NCBI GenBank assembly: GCA_029249345.1 | Contig: JAQWHM010000019.1 | Span: forward strand, 1 to 64,000 | Source of the DNA: UBA10348 sp002469915 | GTDB taxonomy: Bacteria; Bacteroidota; Rhodothermia; Rhodothermales; UBA10348 | Direction: 5' to 3' | DNA length: 64,000 bases | Shown: positions 44,717-53,579 of the stretch, one piece after another | How positions within the stretch are numbered: the stretch's first letter is position 1 | Layout of the letters: every line of letters begins with the position of its first letter | The notes under the pieces: model-generated | The model's input: only the letters and a program-made list of their open reading frames with translations | Told to the model about the DNA's origin: nothing | Databases searched by the model: none | Translations under genes and position numbers: made by a program

Positions 44717-46069
44717 TTATTTAAGCAGAATCATTGTTTTGGTGAAGGTCTGTCCACCGGCGTCCATACGGACGAGGTACGTTCCACTTGGGCGATCACC
44801 TGCTTCCCAGGTCACTTGATGTGTTCCAGCAGCGAGGGCTCCATCAATCAGCATTCCCACCTCACGGCCTAGCATGTCATAGACAGCTACCCGTACGTGA
44901 CCGGATTCCTTGATGTTGAATGGAATCGTCGTTTGTGGATTGAACGGATTCGGATAGTTAGACTCTAGGCTGAAGGCCGTCGGAATCTCTGTTCCAATTT
45001 GCTCATCCTCAATCGCAGTAGAGATACTGAAGTTCACCGAGAGGAATACTCCAGAACCACTGGTTCCGATGACGAGTGTCTGTGTTGGCTGATGCACAGC
45101 AAAAGCAATCACAGGAAGGTCTCCGAGACCGTAATCTCCCCACTCATTAGTCAAGGCGTCGTACTGGACAACACCAGCATTCCAGGTACCACCGTAGATT
45201 TGCGTTCCAGCAAAGGCCAGCGTGCGGAACTGGAAGTCCTCACTTCCGATACCGAACAGGCTCCATGCTTCGGAAAACTCATCATAGCGATATACACCTG
45301 AATCCGTCGCCGCAAAGAGGGTGCCTTCGTAAGGAGTCCCAAATGGTGCATACGACATGTCGAATACGTAGGGGTTATCCAAACCGTTAGTTGGGCTACC
45401 GATCTGCTCGAAGGTTAGACCCATGTCGTTAGACTCGTGGATGCCGTCTCCAAGCGTGCCGACCAAGATGTGGTTTGAATCATCTGGATCAATGGTTATC
45501 GACCAGATTGGCTGGATAAACTGACCCTGCGATTGCCAGGTGTCGCCACCGTCCATTGACCTGTACAGAGCACCTTCACCAGCCAGATTGGCTCCAGCAT
45601 AAATGATGTTCTCATTATTCGGATCAATTGCGATCGAAATGATCTGACGAGTTGGTAAGGCCAAGAACTCCCAGTTGCGTCCGTCATCCGTAGAGCGCCA
45701 GATTCCTCCTTTTCCGTCGGCCCAGATGCCGATGAACAAGGTGCCATCTGTTTTGCGTTCGATTGCGAAGGTCCACAGGTTATTCAGACCACGGTTCATA
45801 CGTGTCCAGCAGCGTCCACCGTCGCTGGAGTACAGGATTCCGTATCCATACGTAGCAGCCCACATGTCACCATTTGGTGCAACTACCAAGTCCTGAATGA
45901 CAGCACTCGTCATGAAGTTAGCTACCTGATGTGCGATATCAGGAATTCCGTCAAAGTCTGAGTCGTAGATCACGTAGATGCCCTCACCTGGAGCGCCAGC
46001 ATATACTTCGCCGAGCGGACCAGCTGTTATGGAAGCCACCGTAAAGATCGGTAGATTTCCAAATTGCAT
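44717..46069 (-). CDS. T9SS-sorted beta-propeller protein, signal peptide out of frame
   Basis: 450 residues from ATG 46069. Repeated blade patterns with SxDGGxxW (SSDGGRCWTR, STDDGRNWEF, SMDGGDTWQS, SNDMGLTFEQ) mark a BNR/Asp-box-like propeller, and the last 85 residues are a type IX sorting domain (SNYPNPFNPQTTIPF, VYDMLGREV, PSGTYLVRMDAGGQTFTKTMILLK). The protein lacks a signal peptide as read; a perfect one lies just upstream in another frame (46087-46170). One extra G in the GGG at 46090-46092 would join them into about 484 residues. It is probably a surface or secreted binding protein of unknown ligand. Confidence 0.8.
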   Translation of the reverse strand: MQFGNLPIFTVASITAGPLGEVYAGAPGEGIYVIYDSDFDGIPDIAHQVANFMTSAVIQDLVVAPNGDMWAATYGYGILYSSDGGRCWTRMNRGLNNLWTFAIERKTDGTLFIGIWADGKGGIWRSTDDGRNWEFLALPTRQIISIAIDPNNENIIYAGANLAGEGALYRSMDGGDTWQSQGQFIQPIWSITIDPDDSNHILVGTLGDGIHESNDMGLTFEQIGSPTNGLDNPYVFDMSYAPFGTPYEGTLFAATDSGVYRYDEFSEAWSLFGIGSEDFQFRTLAFAGTQIYGGTWNAGVVQYDALTNEWGDYGLGDLPVIAFAVHQPTQTLVIGTSGSGVFLSVNFSISTAIEDEQIGTEIPTAFSLESNYPNPFNPQTTIPFNIKESGHVRVAVYDMLGREVGMLIDGALAAGTHQVTWEAGDRPSGTYLVRMDAGGQTFTKTMILLK

Positions 46070-46086
46070 CGCTCCGAACTGTGTGA

Positions 46087-46170
46087 CTACCCTTTACCAA
46101 ACAGTGTGCCAAACACGAAAAGAAGCCATAAGCACCGATTTAGAGCTCTAGAGACGTCTTTATTTCTCAT
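46087..46170 (-). pseudogene. Detached signal peptide of the T9SS propeller protein
   Basis: ATG 46170 encodes 27 residues ending in a stop: MRNKDVSRALNR, then a hydrophobic core CLWLLFVFGTLF, then GKG. This is a classic Sec signal, positioned directly before and out of frame with the propeller gene. Adding one G to the GGG run (46090-46092) continues it into VVTQFGAMQFGN, the known in-frame start of that gene. Confidence 0.75.
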
Positions 46171-46372
46171 AATGAGTACCGGCATCTCAAAAAGGGTAGA
46201 CATTCAGAAACATGTGAAGGGCGAATTAAAAATGATGATCATCCCTCTGGAGCTAAAAAGAATGCATTCTGCAGCCCGTCTTTTGCCCTTCAAAATTGAC
46301 TTTCACTATGTGTGCCAATAGCTTCTAGAGATTGGTCTTCTTTCAATTACTTATTCCGATTCTGGAATTCGA
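46171..46372. other. 202-bp divergent intergenic region
   Basis: Between the T9SS propeller gene (minus) and the GAF/GGDEF gene (plus). No gene or strong structure is visible; it is AT-richer and likely carries both promoters, which I cannot place. Confidence 0.45.
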
Positions 46373-47671
46373 ATGCTGCGCGTTCTGTTTATCATTCTGG
46401 CGGTCGTATCGCTATCTCTGGCCATTGTGCTAGGTGAAGCAATGCTGTATGCACTAGCTGCCGTTCTTTTAATTGCTGCCGTCGGTCTGATGACCGCGAA
46501 AATGAGGCGTCGTCACAACGATGTCCCTGAGACGTTTATGCAGGCGCCGGAGCAGCCTGAAGAGGATTTAGCTCAACTTGGGATTATGGAGATCAAGCCA
46601 GTAGGAGACGCTGGCGCTGACTACGATGATGATGACGACGACGCATCAGATCATCCAGATAAAGTTGTTTTGGAATCTTTTTTCTCGGATGCCCCCGAAA
46701 ATAAGAAGCGCGAATCCACAGCAGGAAAGGCTAGAAAAAAAGCGCCTCGTCCGCGAATTATGGTTTCGGAAGCCTCGACGCAATCTTACGCTGATGTGCT
46801 AATTCCGGCACTCCGCTCGCTTAGAGCATCCGTGGATGCGTATACCGTGTGTCTACTTAGGCAGGAAGACGTGCCACTTCGATATCACATTGAAGTGATA
46901 GTCAGTCAAAACTCATATGCTCGCAATGGGGGATCCTATTCGGCTAAGGAGCCCATGCTTGCTGGACATCGAGCTCTAGTTCCGGTGGTCTATCCTCGCG
47001 TTGGGCCCAATGGCTTTCCTAAAGCGAAACTGGGATACTATCACGAGAAGATCAATGTTCGGCAGGTTGCCATGGTACCCGTTCCATCTAAAAAGCACGA
47101 CGATCTTTTCGTATTGCTTGTGGATACGATGAACGATGATGGTCTAGAAGCCGCTTCGGTTCGGGTATTACTGGAGCAATATGCACGTTTAGTTTCTACG
47201 GTGCTGGATACTGAAGCAGAGGGCGGTCTTGCTAACCTAGATGAGAACACACCTGCGAAGCCTCGGCGCGAAATTATAGCCGAAGAAATGGAACGTGCCC
47301 GTACGCACGAACGATCCTTGTCTCTGGTTTTGGTGTATTTAAGTCAGGCTGAAGAGCTGGACGTCGATGTGGATTCAGTAGAAGAATCGCTCTGTTCGAG
47401 ACTCAAAAGTATCGCAGTAGATGCCCGCGTGGAGCGATTTGGAGAATTGACGTATGGTATATTTTATCAAGGGTCAAGCCAGAGTGTGGCAGGTTGGGCA
47501 GGTCGAATACAAAGCGCGTTTCCTGAGGACGACGACGTGCTTCCAGGCGGAGTGAGTGTTGGCGCGGCTGTTCTCGGTCCTCGGCATGTGGGCCCAGACG
47601 AATTGCGATCTGATGCAACAGCTGCCCTTCAAGAAGCATTCAATACCGGTGAGTGCATCATCGTTGAATAA
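46373..47671 (+). CDS. Membrane protein with GAF-like and degenerate GGDEF-like domains
   Basis: 432 residues. Two N-terminal membrane helices (about 1-43), a linker with an acidic DDDDDDA stretch, a GAF-like domain (about 130-285; LIPALRSLRASVDAYTVCLL, VAMVPVPSK, FVLLVDTMNDDGL) and a C-terminal domain (about 305-432) with the start of a diguanylate-cyclase fold (REIIAEEMERARTHERSLSLVLVYL). The GGDEF position reads RFGELTYG, so it cannot make c-di-GMP; it may bind a nucleotide or just signal. It is 12 bases upstream of deoB. Confidence 0.7.
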   Translation: MLRVLFIILAVVSLSLAIVLGEAMLYALAAVLLIAAVGLMTAKMRRRHNDVPETFMQAPEQPEEDLAQLGIMEIKPVGDAGADYDDDDDDASDHPDKVVLESFFSDAPENKKRESTAGKARKKAPRPRIMVSEASTQSYADVLIPALRSLRASVDAYTVCLLRQEDVPLRYHIEVIVSQNSYARNGGSYSAKEPMLAGHRALVPVVYPRVGPNGFPKAKLGYYHEKINVRQVAMVPVPSKKHDDLFVLLVDTMNDDGLEAASVRVLLEQYARLVSTVLDTEAEGGLANLDENTPAKPRREIIAEEMERARTHERSLSLVLVYLSQAEELDVDVDSVEESLCSRLKSIAVDARVERFGELTYGIFYQGSSQSVAGWAGRIQSAFPEDDDVLPGGVSVGAAVLGPRHVGPDELRSDATAALQEAFNTGECIIVE

Positions 47672-47683
47672 ACGGGCTCTCCC

Positions 47684-48850
47684 ATGATATTTGTGACGAT
47701 TATTTTAGATGGCGTGGGTATTGGGGAGCAACCTGATGCAGCCACTTACGGAGATGAAGGAAGCGATACGTTGGGTCACGTGCTTGGCCAACAAAAACCG
47801 TCTCTGCCCAATTTACAGCGAATGGGTTTAGGTAATATTCGCTCATTCGCAGCTGTACCCCCGACGGAAATGCCATCTGCCATGTACGGCCGTATGCAAG
47901 AGCGATCGGCAGGGAAGGATTCCACAACTGGACACTGGGAGTTGGCTGGGGTCCAATTAGAGGAGCCTTTCCCGACCTATCCCAATGGCTTTCCCGATGA
48001 GGTAATCACCTCTTTCTGCGAAGCCGCCAACGTGAATGCGGCTCTCGGCAATCGGCCAGAATCCGGCACCGTCATTATCGACGAGTTCGGACCAGAACAC
48101 ATGGCCACTGGATTCCCGATCGTTTACACCTCAGCGGATAGTGTATTTCAGATAGCGGCTCATTTGGACGTTGTGCCCATTGAGACATTGTACGAGTGGT
48201 GTCAACTAGCTCGGGAGTCCATTTGCGTGGGTCCACACGGAGTGGGAAGAGTGATTGCACGACCTTTTGAAGGGCAACCGGGCGCGTTCCGAAGACGATC
48301 GGACAAGCGGAAGGATTTTTCCCGACTTCCCGAGGCGCTCACCTTACAAGAGGCTTTACAGCATGAAGGTGTCCATACGGTGTCTGTTGGAAAAGTAGCA
48401 GATCTTTTTGGAGGGGTAGGATTCGATGACACGCACAAAACGGGCCGCAACGCCGTTGGTATTCAGAAGACCATAGACGCCATGCGAGATGCAGATGCTT
48501 CTGGACAGAATACATTTATCTGGACTAATCTCATTGATTTTGATCAGGAGTACGGGCATAGGAATAATCCGGAAGGATTCGCTCGTTCTTTAGAGGAGTT
48601 TGACGCTGCTCTACCCGATATCCTGGCGGTGCTGCCGCGAGACTCCAGACTGGTAGTCACTGCGGATCACGGAAATGATCCAACAACGGAGAGTACAGAT
48701 CACAGCCGGGAATTCGTTCCACTTTTGTATTATGGGTCATCTTCCACGGGATCACTCGGGACTCGCCACACGTTTGCCGATCATGCAGCCTCAGCAGCCG
48801 CATTTTTTGGTGTTTACTTTACCGGTGGCGGGATTTCGTTTGAAAACTAA
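47684..48850 (+). CDS. deoB: Phosphopentomutase
   Basis: 388 residues, normal for DeoB. The alkaline-phosphatase-fold metal site includes LDGVGIGEQPDA near the start, the phosphothreonine motif DSTTGHWEL, and C-terminal TADHGNDPT plus DHSREFVPLL. It interconverts ribose-1-phosphate (or deoxyribose-1-phosphate) and the 5-phosphate during nucleoside breakdown. Two bacterial-microcompartment vertex genes follow, 25 bases downstream, an unusual partner for this housekeeping enzyme. Confidence 0.95.
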   Translation: MIFVTIILDGVGIGEQPDAATYGDEGSDTLGHVLGQQKPSLPNLQRMGLGNIRSFAAVPPTEMPSAMYGRMQERSAGKDSTTGHWELAGVQLEEPFPTYPNGFPDEVITSFCEAANVNAALGNRPESGTVIIDEFGPEHMATGFPIVYTSADSVFQIAAHLDVVPIETLYEWCQLARESICVGPHGVGRVIARPFEGQPGAFRRRSDKRKDFSRLPEALTLQEALQHEGVHTVSVGKVADLFGGVGFDDTHKTGRNAVGIQKTIDAMRDADASGQNTFIWTNLIDFDQEYGHRNNPEGFARSLEEFDAALPDILAVLPRDSRLVVTADHGNDPTTESTDHSREFVPLLYYGSSSTGSLGTRHTFADHAASAAAFFGVYFTGGGISFEN

Positions 48851-48875
48851 ATCACCATTCTGAAGGACCTTCAAT

Positions 48876-49145
48876 ATGATTCTCGGAAAAGTAATTGGTA
48901 CCGTTTGGGCAACTCGCAAAGACGAGCAGCTCCGCGGATTGAAGCTGCAACTTGTGCGTGAGATAGAAGCGGATGGTTCGGATAAAAGCCGAGTCGTAGT
49001 CGCCGTGGACAGCGTTGGGGCTGGCGTCGGAGAAGTGGTATTGTTCGTTCAGGGATCAAGCGCACGTCAAACTGAATTGACCAAGAATAAACCAGTGGAT
49101 GCTGTCATTACTGCAATCGTAGATAAAATGGATGTTGATCCGTGA
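48876..49145 (+). CDS. EutN/CcmL-type BMC vertex protein (BMC-P), copy 1
   Basis: 89 residues. It shows the compact beta-barrel signature of pentameric shell proteins: ILGKVIGTVWATRKDEQLRGLKLQLV, VDSVGAGVGEVVLFVQGSSARQT and VDAVITAIVDKMD. Pentamers of this type cap vertices of bacterial microcompartments. It overlaps the second copy by 4 bases (GTGA). No hexameric BMC-H/T shell gene is in the window, so whether a whole compartment forms is not known from this sequence. Confidence 0.9.
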   Translation: MILGKVIGTVWATRKDEQLRGLKLQLVREIEADGSDKSRVVVAVDSVGAGVGEVVLFVQGSSARQTELTKNKPVDAVITAIVDKMDVDP

Positions 49146-49429
49146 ATCTTGGACGCGTAGTTGGAAAAGTGTGGGCGACCCGGAAAGATGAATCTCTTGA
49201 AGGACGACGTATGCTGGTTGTTCAGCCTATGTCGTTTTCAGGCAAAGAGGTAGGCGGGAAGCAGGTCATGTTGGATACCGTAGATGCTGGCGAAGGGGAC
49301 ATGGTCGTGTATGTTTCGTCTTCTGAAGCCGCGATTCCCTTCAGCCCGCGACGAACGCCGACAGATGCCACGATTGTGGGTGTCGTAGATAAGGTTGATC
49401 ACCAGGATGGGTCTTGGACGCCTGAGTAG
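49142..49429 (+). CDS. EutN/CcmL-type BMC vertex protein (BMC-P), copy 2
   Basis: 95 residues starting at GTG 49142, which overlaps copy 1's stop. The pattern is the same (LGRVVGKVWATRKDESLEGRRMLVVQ, DTVDAGEGDMVVYVSSSEA, TDATIVGVVDKVD) but the GAGVGE turn becomes DAGEGD and the SSARQT loop is changed to SSSEAAIPF, so the two copies are diverged paralogues, not a recent duplication. It may form hetero-pentamers or a different vertex. It converges on pcm with 11 bases between. Confidence 0.9.
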   Translation: MNLGRVVGKVWATRKDESLEGRRMLVVQPMSFSGKEVGGKQVMLDTVDAGEGDMVVYVSSSEAAIPFSPRRTPTDATIVGVVDKVDHQDGSWTPE

Positions 49430-49440
49430 CCTTGGCCACC

Positions 49441-50103
49441 TTAGCTCTGCGTTCGGGATAGTAAGGGTACAAATCGACAGGCCTCCATTTCCACCGAATC
49501 GAATTGGTTTTCTCCCAGTCGCATGACGTAGGTCATAATTTGCTCATGACGTGGACCAACTGGGATAATCATGCGTCCGCCGGGCGTGGTGCCTTCAGGC
49601 ATTTTGAGTTGCTGAAGTAACGTATCTGGAATTTCTATTCCCCCGGCCGTAACGATTATCCCGTCGTACGGGGCGTGCGCTTCCCATCCTTGCATTCCGT
49701 CTCCAAAGCGCGTTGAAGCCTTGTATCTAAGTTGGCGCAGCAGGGGAGCCGTTTTGTCGAATAACCCCCTCATTCTTTCCACAGTGTATACTTTTGCCCC
49801 CATTTCGCACAGGACAGCAGCTTGGTATCCACTTCCCGTACCAATTTCTAGAATGCGTTCGTCGCGTTTGGGCGCCAACGTTTGGGTTTGGTAGGCCACG
49901 GTGTAGGGCTGAGAGATGGTCTGCTTGAGGCCAATGGGGAGCGCTTCATCATTATAGGCGCGACCTAAAAAAGCTTGCTCTACAAATCGATGCCGAGGCA
50001 CACGTCCAACGGCAGCAAGAACGCGTTCATCCGAAATACCTTTCTCCCGGAGATCGTCGACCAACCGGTTTCTTCTACGTTCAAACTTCCAGTCTTCCGT
50101 CAT
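49441..50103 (-). CDS. pcm: Protein-L-isoaspartate O-methyltransferase
   Basis: 220 residues from ATG 50103 (MTEDWKFERRRNRLVDDL); an upstream in-frame extension lies within the cdaA gene's end. The SAM motif is ILEIGTGSGYQAAVLCEMG, with the substrate loop ISQPYTVAYQT before it, and the fold ends with GGRMIIPVGPRHEQIM. It repairs isoaspartyl residues in aged proteins by methylation. The start lies 11 bases after the cdaA stop, so they are probably co-transcribed. Confidence 0.95.
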   Translation of the reverse strand: MTEDWKFERRRNRLVDDLREKGISDERVLAAVGRVPRHRFVEQAFLGRAYNDEALPIGLKQTISQPYTVAYQTQTLAPKRDERILEIGTGSGYQAAVLCEMGAKVYTVERMRGLFDKTAPLLRQLRYKASTRFGDGMQGWEAHAPYDGIIVTAGGIEIPDTLLQQLKMPEGTTPGGRMIIPVGPRHEQIMTYVMRLGENQFDSVEMEACRFVPLLSRTQS

Positions 50104-50113
50104 CAATCCTCGG

Positions 50114-50932
50114 TTAGGAAGGTGTTGGTGCAGGGACCGGTGCAACTGCACCGTCTGCCTCAGGATGTAGTTTTGTGGATAGCGCATCCTGCAAGTATTC
50201 TTCAAGCAGCGTAAGGCTAATATTCGATACTAAGTTTCCATTGTTGGCCACGCTGATCTGGCCCGTTTCTTCTGAGACCACGACAACAAAGGCATCGGTT
50301 AGTTCAGTTAAGCCGACTGCGGCACGATGTCTGAGGCCCAGTTTCGTGCTCAATTTCATATTCGTAGATACCGGTAGAATACAGCGGGCAGCCTCAATGC
50401 GGGCGTCTCGAATAATGACTGCTCCATCATGGAGAGGGTTTTGAGCGTAGAATATGGTCACCAACAGATCCCGGCTAACTTGAGCATGCAATTGAGCGCC
50501 TGTTTCTACATAGCTTCTCAGCCCAGTGGAGCGCTCAAACGCGATCAGGGCCCCGATACGTCTGCTACTCAGGTCTCCGATGGCTACTATAATTTCCTCA
50601 ATGCGTTCTTGTCGAGCAGGAGATTGCATAAACCGCCTAACGAGCGGGTTTTGCCCCAGAAGAAGCAAGAGCCGTCGGATTTCGGGCTGGAAAAGGATGA
50701 TAACGGCCAAGGCAAATACTTCAGAAATGGAACCGAAGAGCGCCTTTAAAATGGTCATGTCAGCCGCTGTCACAAGTAGCTGAACTATATAGAGGGCCAA
50801 GATTCCGACAAAAATTTGGACGGCAATCGTGCCCCGCATGAGCTGATACAGCGCATATAGAACATATGCCACGAAAGCGATTTCGAGGATGTCTACAAGT
50901 CTGATCGGTATGACCCAGGGAATAAGTGTCAA
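50114..50932 (-). CDS. cdaA: Diadenylate cyclase CdaA
   Basis: 272 residues. Three N-terminal membrane helices (about 14-85) precede the DAC catalytic domain, which holds the two active-site motifs DGA (169-171 in LHDGAVII) and RHR (201-203 in LGLRHRAAVG). It makes c-di-AMP from two ATP; in related bacteria this second messenger controls potassium and osmolyte transport and wall metabolism. The C-terminal Pro/Ala tail is short. The neighbour upstream is folP, and folP-cdaA adjacency is common in Bacteroidota; pcm follows. Confidence 0.95.
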   Translation of the reverse strand: MTLIPWVIPIRLVDILEIAFVAYVLYALYQLMRGTIAVQIFVGILALYIVQLLVTAADMTILKALFGSISEVFALAVIILFQPEIRRLLLLLGQNPLVRRFMQSPARQERIEEIIVAIGDLSSRRIGALIAFERSTGLRSYVETGAQLHAQVSRDLLVTIFYAQNPLHDGAVIIRDARIEAARCILPVSTNMKLSTKLGLRHRAAVGLTELTDAFVVVVSEETGQISVANNGNLVSNISLTLLEEYLQDALSTKLHPEADGAVAPVPAPTPS

Positions 50933-50990
50933 TGCCTGATGGTCTAGTACAGTGTCTTATCTGAGCGAGAATGCCTTAATAATACGGTAT

Positions 50991-51896
50991 TTATGCTTCC
51001 GAGGTACTCCGGGTTGCACCAAAAACGCGAAGGAAGTTGGCCGTTTCGCGAATATCATGCGTGCGCACGAGCATTGCGCCCTCTTGTAGCCCTACAGAGG
51101 TGATAGCGAGGCTACCAAATAACCTGTCCAGAGGAGGGGGAGTATCCCCGCCATTGGCTAATACATGGCCTACAGTGCTTTTTCGTGAGACGCCAATCAG
51201 GATCGGGCATCCCAGTCGTTTCAATTTACTCAGTTGGGAGATGAGCATAAGGTTGTTCGTATGGGATTTGCCAAAGCCAAATCCAGGATCCAGGACAATA
51301 TGTTTACATCCTTTTCTTCTAGCCTCAGCTACGGCCTCGCTCAATGCCGATATCACTTCTTCGACCACATTGTCATGATCCATTAGGTGAGGCATGTCTC
51401 CTGGCATGCCTACCGAGTGCATCAGTGCGATGGGGGCTTGGTGTTGAGCACAGACGGTCGCGATACTTGGATCGAATCGCAAGGCAGTAATATCGTTGAT
51501 CATGTGAGCCCCACAGCGAAGGGCCTCGTTGGCGACGTCACTTCGAAACGTATCGATAGAAATCCAGGTATCTGGCATTAACGAGGCTACCCGCTGGACC
51601 ACCGGAAGAATGCGATCCATTTCTTCTTGGGCTGATACAAGCTCGGCTCCTTTTCCATAAGATGCACCTTTGGGGCGGGAAGAAGCTCCTCCAATATCTA
51701 TGATGGCCGCGCCTTGCGCGGCCATCTCCTGCGCGCGCTCTACAGCGCGCGGAACAGAATCAAACTGGCCACCATCGGAAAAGGAATCTGGCGTGACATT
51801 CAGGACACCCATAACGTGCCCCCCTGACTCATTTGCAGGGCGGCAATCCAGAGTAAGATTTCGGCTTGTCAGAATATGTGGATCTACTTCAAGCAT
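50991..51896 (-). CDS. folP: Dihydropteroate synthase
   Basis: 301 residues; normal size is 270-300. Signature 1 is VMGVLNVTPDSFSDGGQF and signature 2 GAAIIDIGGASSRPKGA, with IDTFRSDVA, MHSVGMPGDM and the LDPGFGFGKSHTNNL pABA/pterin site. It joins pterin pyrophosphate and p-aminobenzoate in folate synthesis and is the sulfonamide target; nothing here suggests altered sensitivity. Two tight GC palindromes (51702-51726, 51732-51751) lie in its coding sequence. Transcribed toward cdaA, 58 bases apart. Confidence 0.96.
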   Translation of the reverse strand: MLEVDPHILTSRNLTLDCRPANESGGHVMGVLNVTPDSFSDGGQFDSVPRAVERAQEMAAQGAAIIDIGGASSRPKGASYGKGAELVSAQEEMDRILPVVQRVASLMPDTWISIDTFRSDVANEALRCGAHMINDITALRFDPSIATVCAQHQAPIALMHSVGMPGDMPHLMDHDNVVEEVISALSEAVAEARRKGCKHIVLDPGFGFGKSHTNNLMLISQLSKLKRLGCPILIGVSRKSTVGHVLANGGDTPPPLDRLFGSLAITSVGLQEGAMLVRTHDIRETANFLRVFGATRSTSEA

Positions 51897-52004
51897 GGTT
51901 TACGATCAGGCTTTTTAAAGATAGCAACGAAAATCCGGATCCATGTTGCGGTGGGAGCATTGAAAACCCTTCGTTGACAACGAGGATCCATCACCCTGAC
52001 GGAC

Positions 52005-53513
52005 GTGCCACAGAAACTGAATCCCTTTTCTGATATCCGGGCCTTCAAGAATGATCCAATCGGAACGCAGGTAGCCGTTCTGAGGGGGTTGATGAAGCGT
52101 GCTGCTGGTACGGAATGGGGTAAGCGATATGGATTTTCAGAGATTGCCGAGGCCAAGGATGCGCGATCGATGTTCCGAGAGCGTGTGCCTATTCACTCCT
52201 ACGAGGCTTTCCGGTCTGATATAGAACGCATCCGGAAAGGGGAAAAAGACATCATTTGGCCAGGTAGCATTCAGCATTTTGCGGTCTCATCGGGGACAGC
52301 AACGGCAGGTAAAATTGTTCCTCTATCCGAGGAAATGCTGATGATTAACCGCCGATTTACGTTGACCGTGGCATTGGCCTACCGTGAAGCAATCCGCTCT
52401 TCAAAATTCTTTAGGGGTAGACTACTCTCCATTCCCGGTCGAATCGAAGAAGACCCGTTGCACCCGGGGTCCATGATCGGTGAGGTGAGCGGACTTCAGT
52501 TTCTTTTTGCGCCATGGTTGATTAAACGATTATATCAGGCTGTACCTGAATCGATCCTGTTTTTGCCGAACTGGGAAGAGAAGCTAGATGCTATTGTAGA
52601 TCACACGTTAAAAATGGATATACGGGCCATAGCGATGGTCCCATCCTGGGGGATTGTCCTCTTTAAAAAACTCCTCGCTCGACACAACGCCCTTACCGGA
52701 AATCAGGTAACAACCGTTCGCGAAGTCTGGCCCAATCTGAGTGTTTTCTTTTCTGGCGGTGTGGCACTCTCCTCCTATCGTGATTTGCTCGATCAGCAGG
52801 TGGGTGGCGGCATGGATTTCGTCGAGAACTACGGAGCATCCGAGGGATACGTGTCCTTTCAGGATTCGCCCAACTCAACGGATATGTTGGTTCATTTAAA
52901 TAGCGGAGTGTACCTGGAATTTGAACCAGCAGACGAATCAGGTCCCCGTATATCTATCGAGGAGGTCCAAACGGGGATCCGATATCGGATCATTGTCTCG
53001 ACGTGTAGTGGACTCTGGGGCTACGAGTTAGGAGACGTCATCAAGTTTACTTCCACCGACCCTTTTCGAATAGTTGTGGCGGGCCGCACCAGTGAGATGT
53101 TGGACAAGTATGGTGAGGCGGTTTTCGGAGATGAAGCCCGAGCTGCGCTTGGAAAGGCCACGGAAGCGACAGGAGCGCGTGTTTCTAATTTTCACGTTTC
53201 CCCAGTCATGGCCACATCAACTTCTCTGCCTGGTCATGAGTGGTTGATAGAATTTGAGCGAGAGCCCAATAGTGTGGAGGCCTTTTCTCGTATCATAGAT
53301 CAACACCTTCAGGAGGTAAATAGGCACTACGTTATTCGCCGAGAAGCAGCCGCTTTTGACCCCCCTCACATCTCCGTACTCCATGAGGGCACGTTTTTCG
53401 AGTGGTTGAAGCGAACTAAAAAGAAGGTAAGTGCGCAGACCAAGGTCCCAAGAATGAGCGAAGAAAGGGAAATTGCGGATGCCCTTTTGTCAATTTCGCG
53501 AAGTTTCACGTAA
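52005..53513 (+). CDS. GH3-family acyl-adenylating protein
   Basis: 502 residues starting at GTG 52005, the first fitting codon before the conserved region. It resembles plant GH3 / bacterial homologues of the ANL adenylating superfamily: the nucleotide motif AVSSGTATAGKIVPLS, a middle ATP-binding region (VENYGASEGYVSF) and a C-terminal DKYGEAVFGDEA lid. Plant GH3 conjugates amino acids to jasmonate or auxin; bacterial roles are largely unknown, so no substrate is claimed. It sits alone, upstream of the rpoD region. Confidence 0.85.
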   Translation: MPQKLNPFSDIRAFKNDPIGTQVAVLRGLMKRAAGTEWGKRYGFSEIAEAKDARSMFRERVPIHSYEAFRSDIERIRKGEKDIIWPGSIQHFAVSSGTATAGKIVPLSEEMLMINRRFTLTVALAYREAIRSSKFFRGRLLSIPGRIEEDPLHPGSMIGEVSGLQFLFAPWLIKRLYQAVPESILFLPNWEEKLDAIVDHTLKMDIRAIAMVPSWGIVLFKKLLARHNALTGNQVTTVREVWPNLSVFFSGGVALSSYRDLLDQQVGGGMDFVENYGASEGYVSFQDSPNSTDMLVHLNSGVYLEFEPADESGPRISIEEVQTGIRYRIIVSTCSGLWGYELGDVIKFTSTDPFRIVVAGRTSEMLDKYGEAVFGDEARAALGKATEATGARVSNFHVSPVMATSTSLPGHEWLIEFEREPNSVEAFSRIIDQHLQEVNRHYVIRREAAAFDPPHISVLHEGTFFEWLKRTKKKVSAQTKVPRMSEEREIADALLSISRSFT

Positions 53514-53540
53514 ACAAAAGAGTGTAATCAGGTTACATCT

Positions 53541-53579
53541 TGTTTTCGCGGAACAAGCGCCCGCCTTTCCGCGTGAACA
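53541..53579. promoter_or_regulatory. Imperfect hairpin upstream of the primary sigma gene
   Basis: 12-base arms (53541-53552 / 53568-53579) pair at ten of twelve positions around a GC-rich core, about 108 bases before the rpoD start. It could end the GH3 transcript or influence the sigma gene's leader; no U tract follows. Confidence 0.4.

Noticed and set aside
46064..46321. 85-residue plus-strand frame before the GAF/GGDEF gene
   Set aside because: Starts with TTG, overlaps the signal-peptide remnant antisense and has no features.
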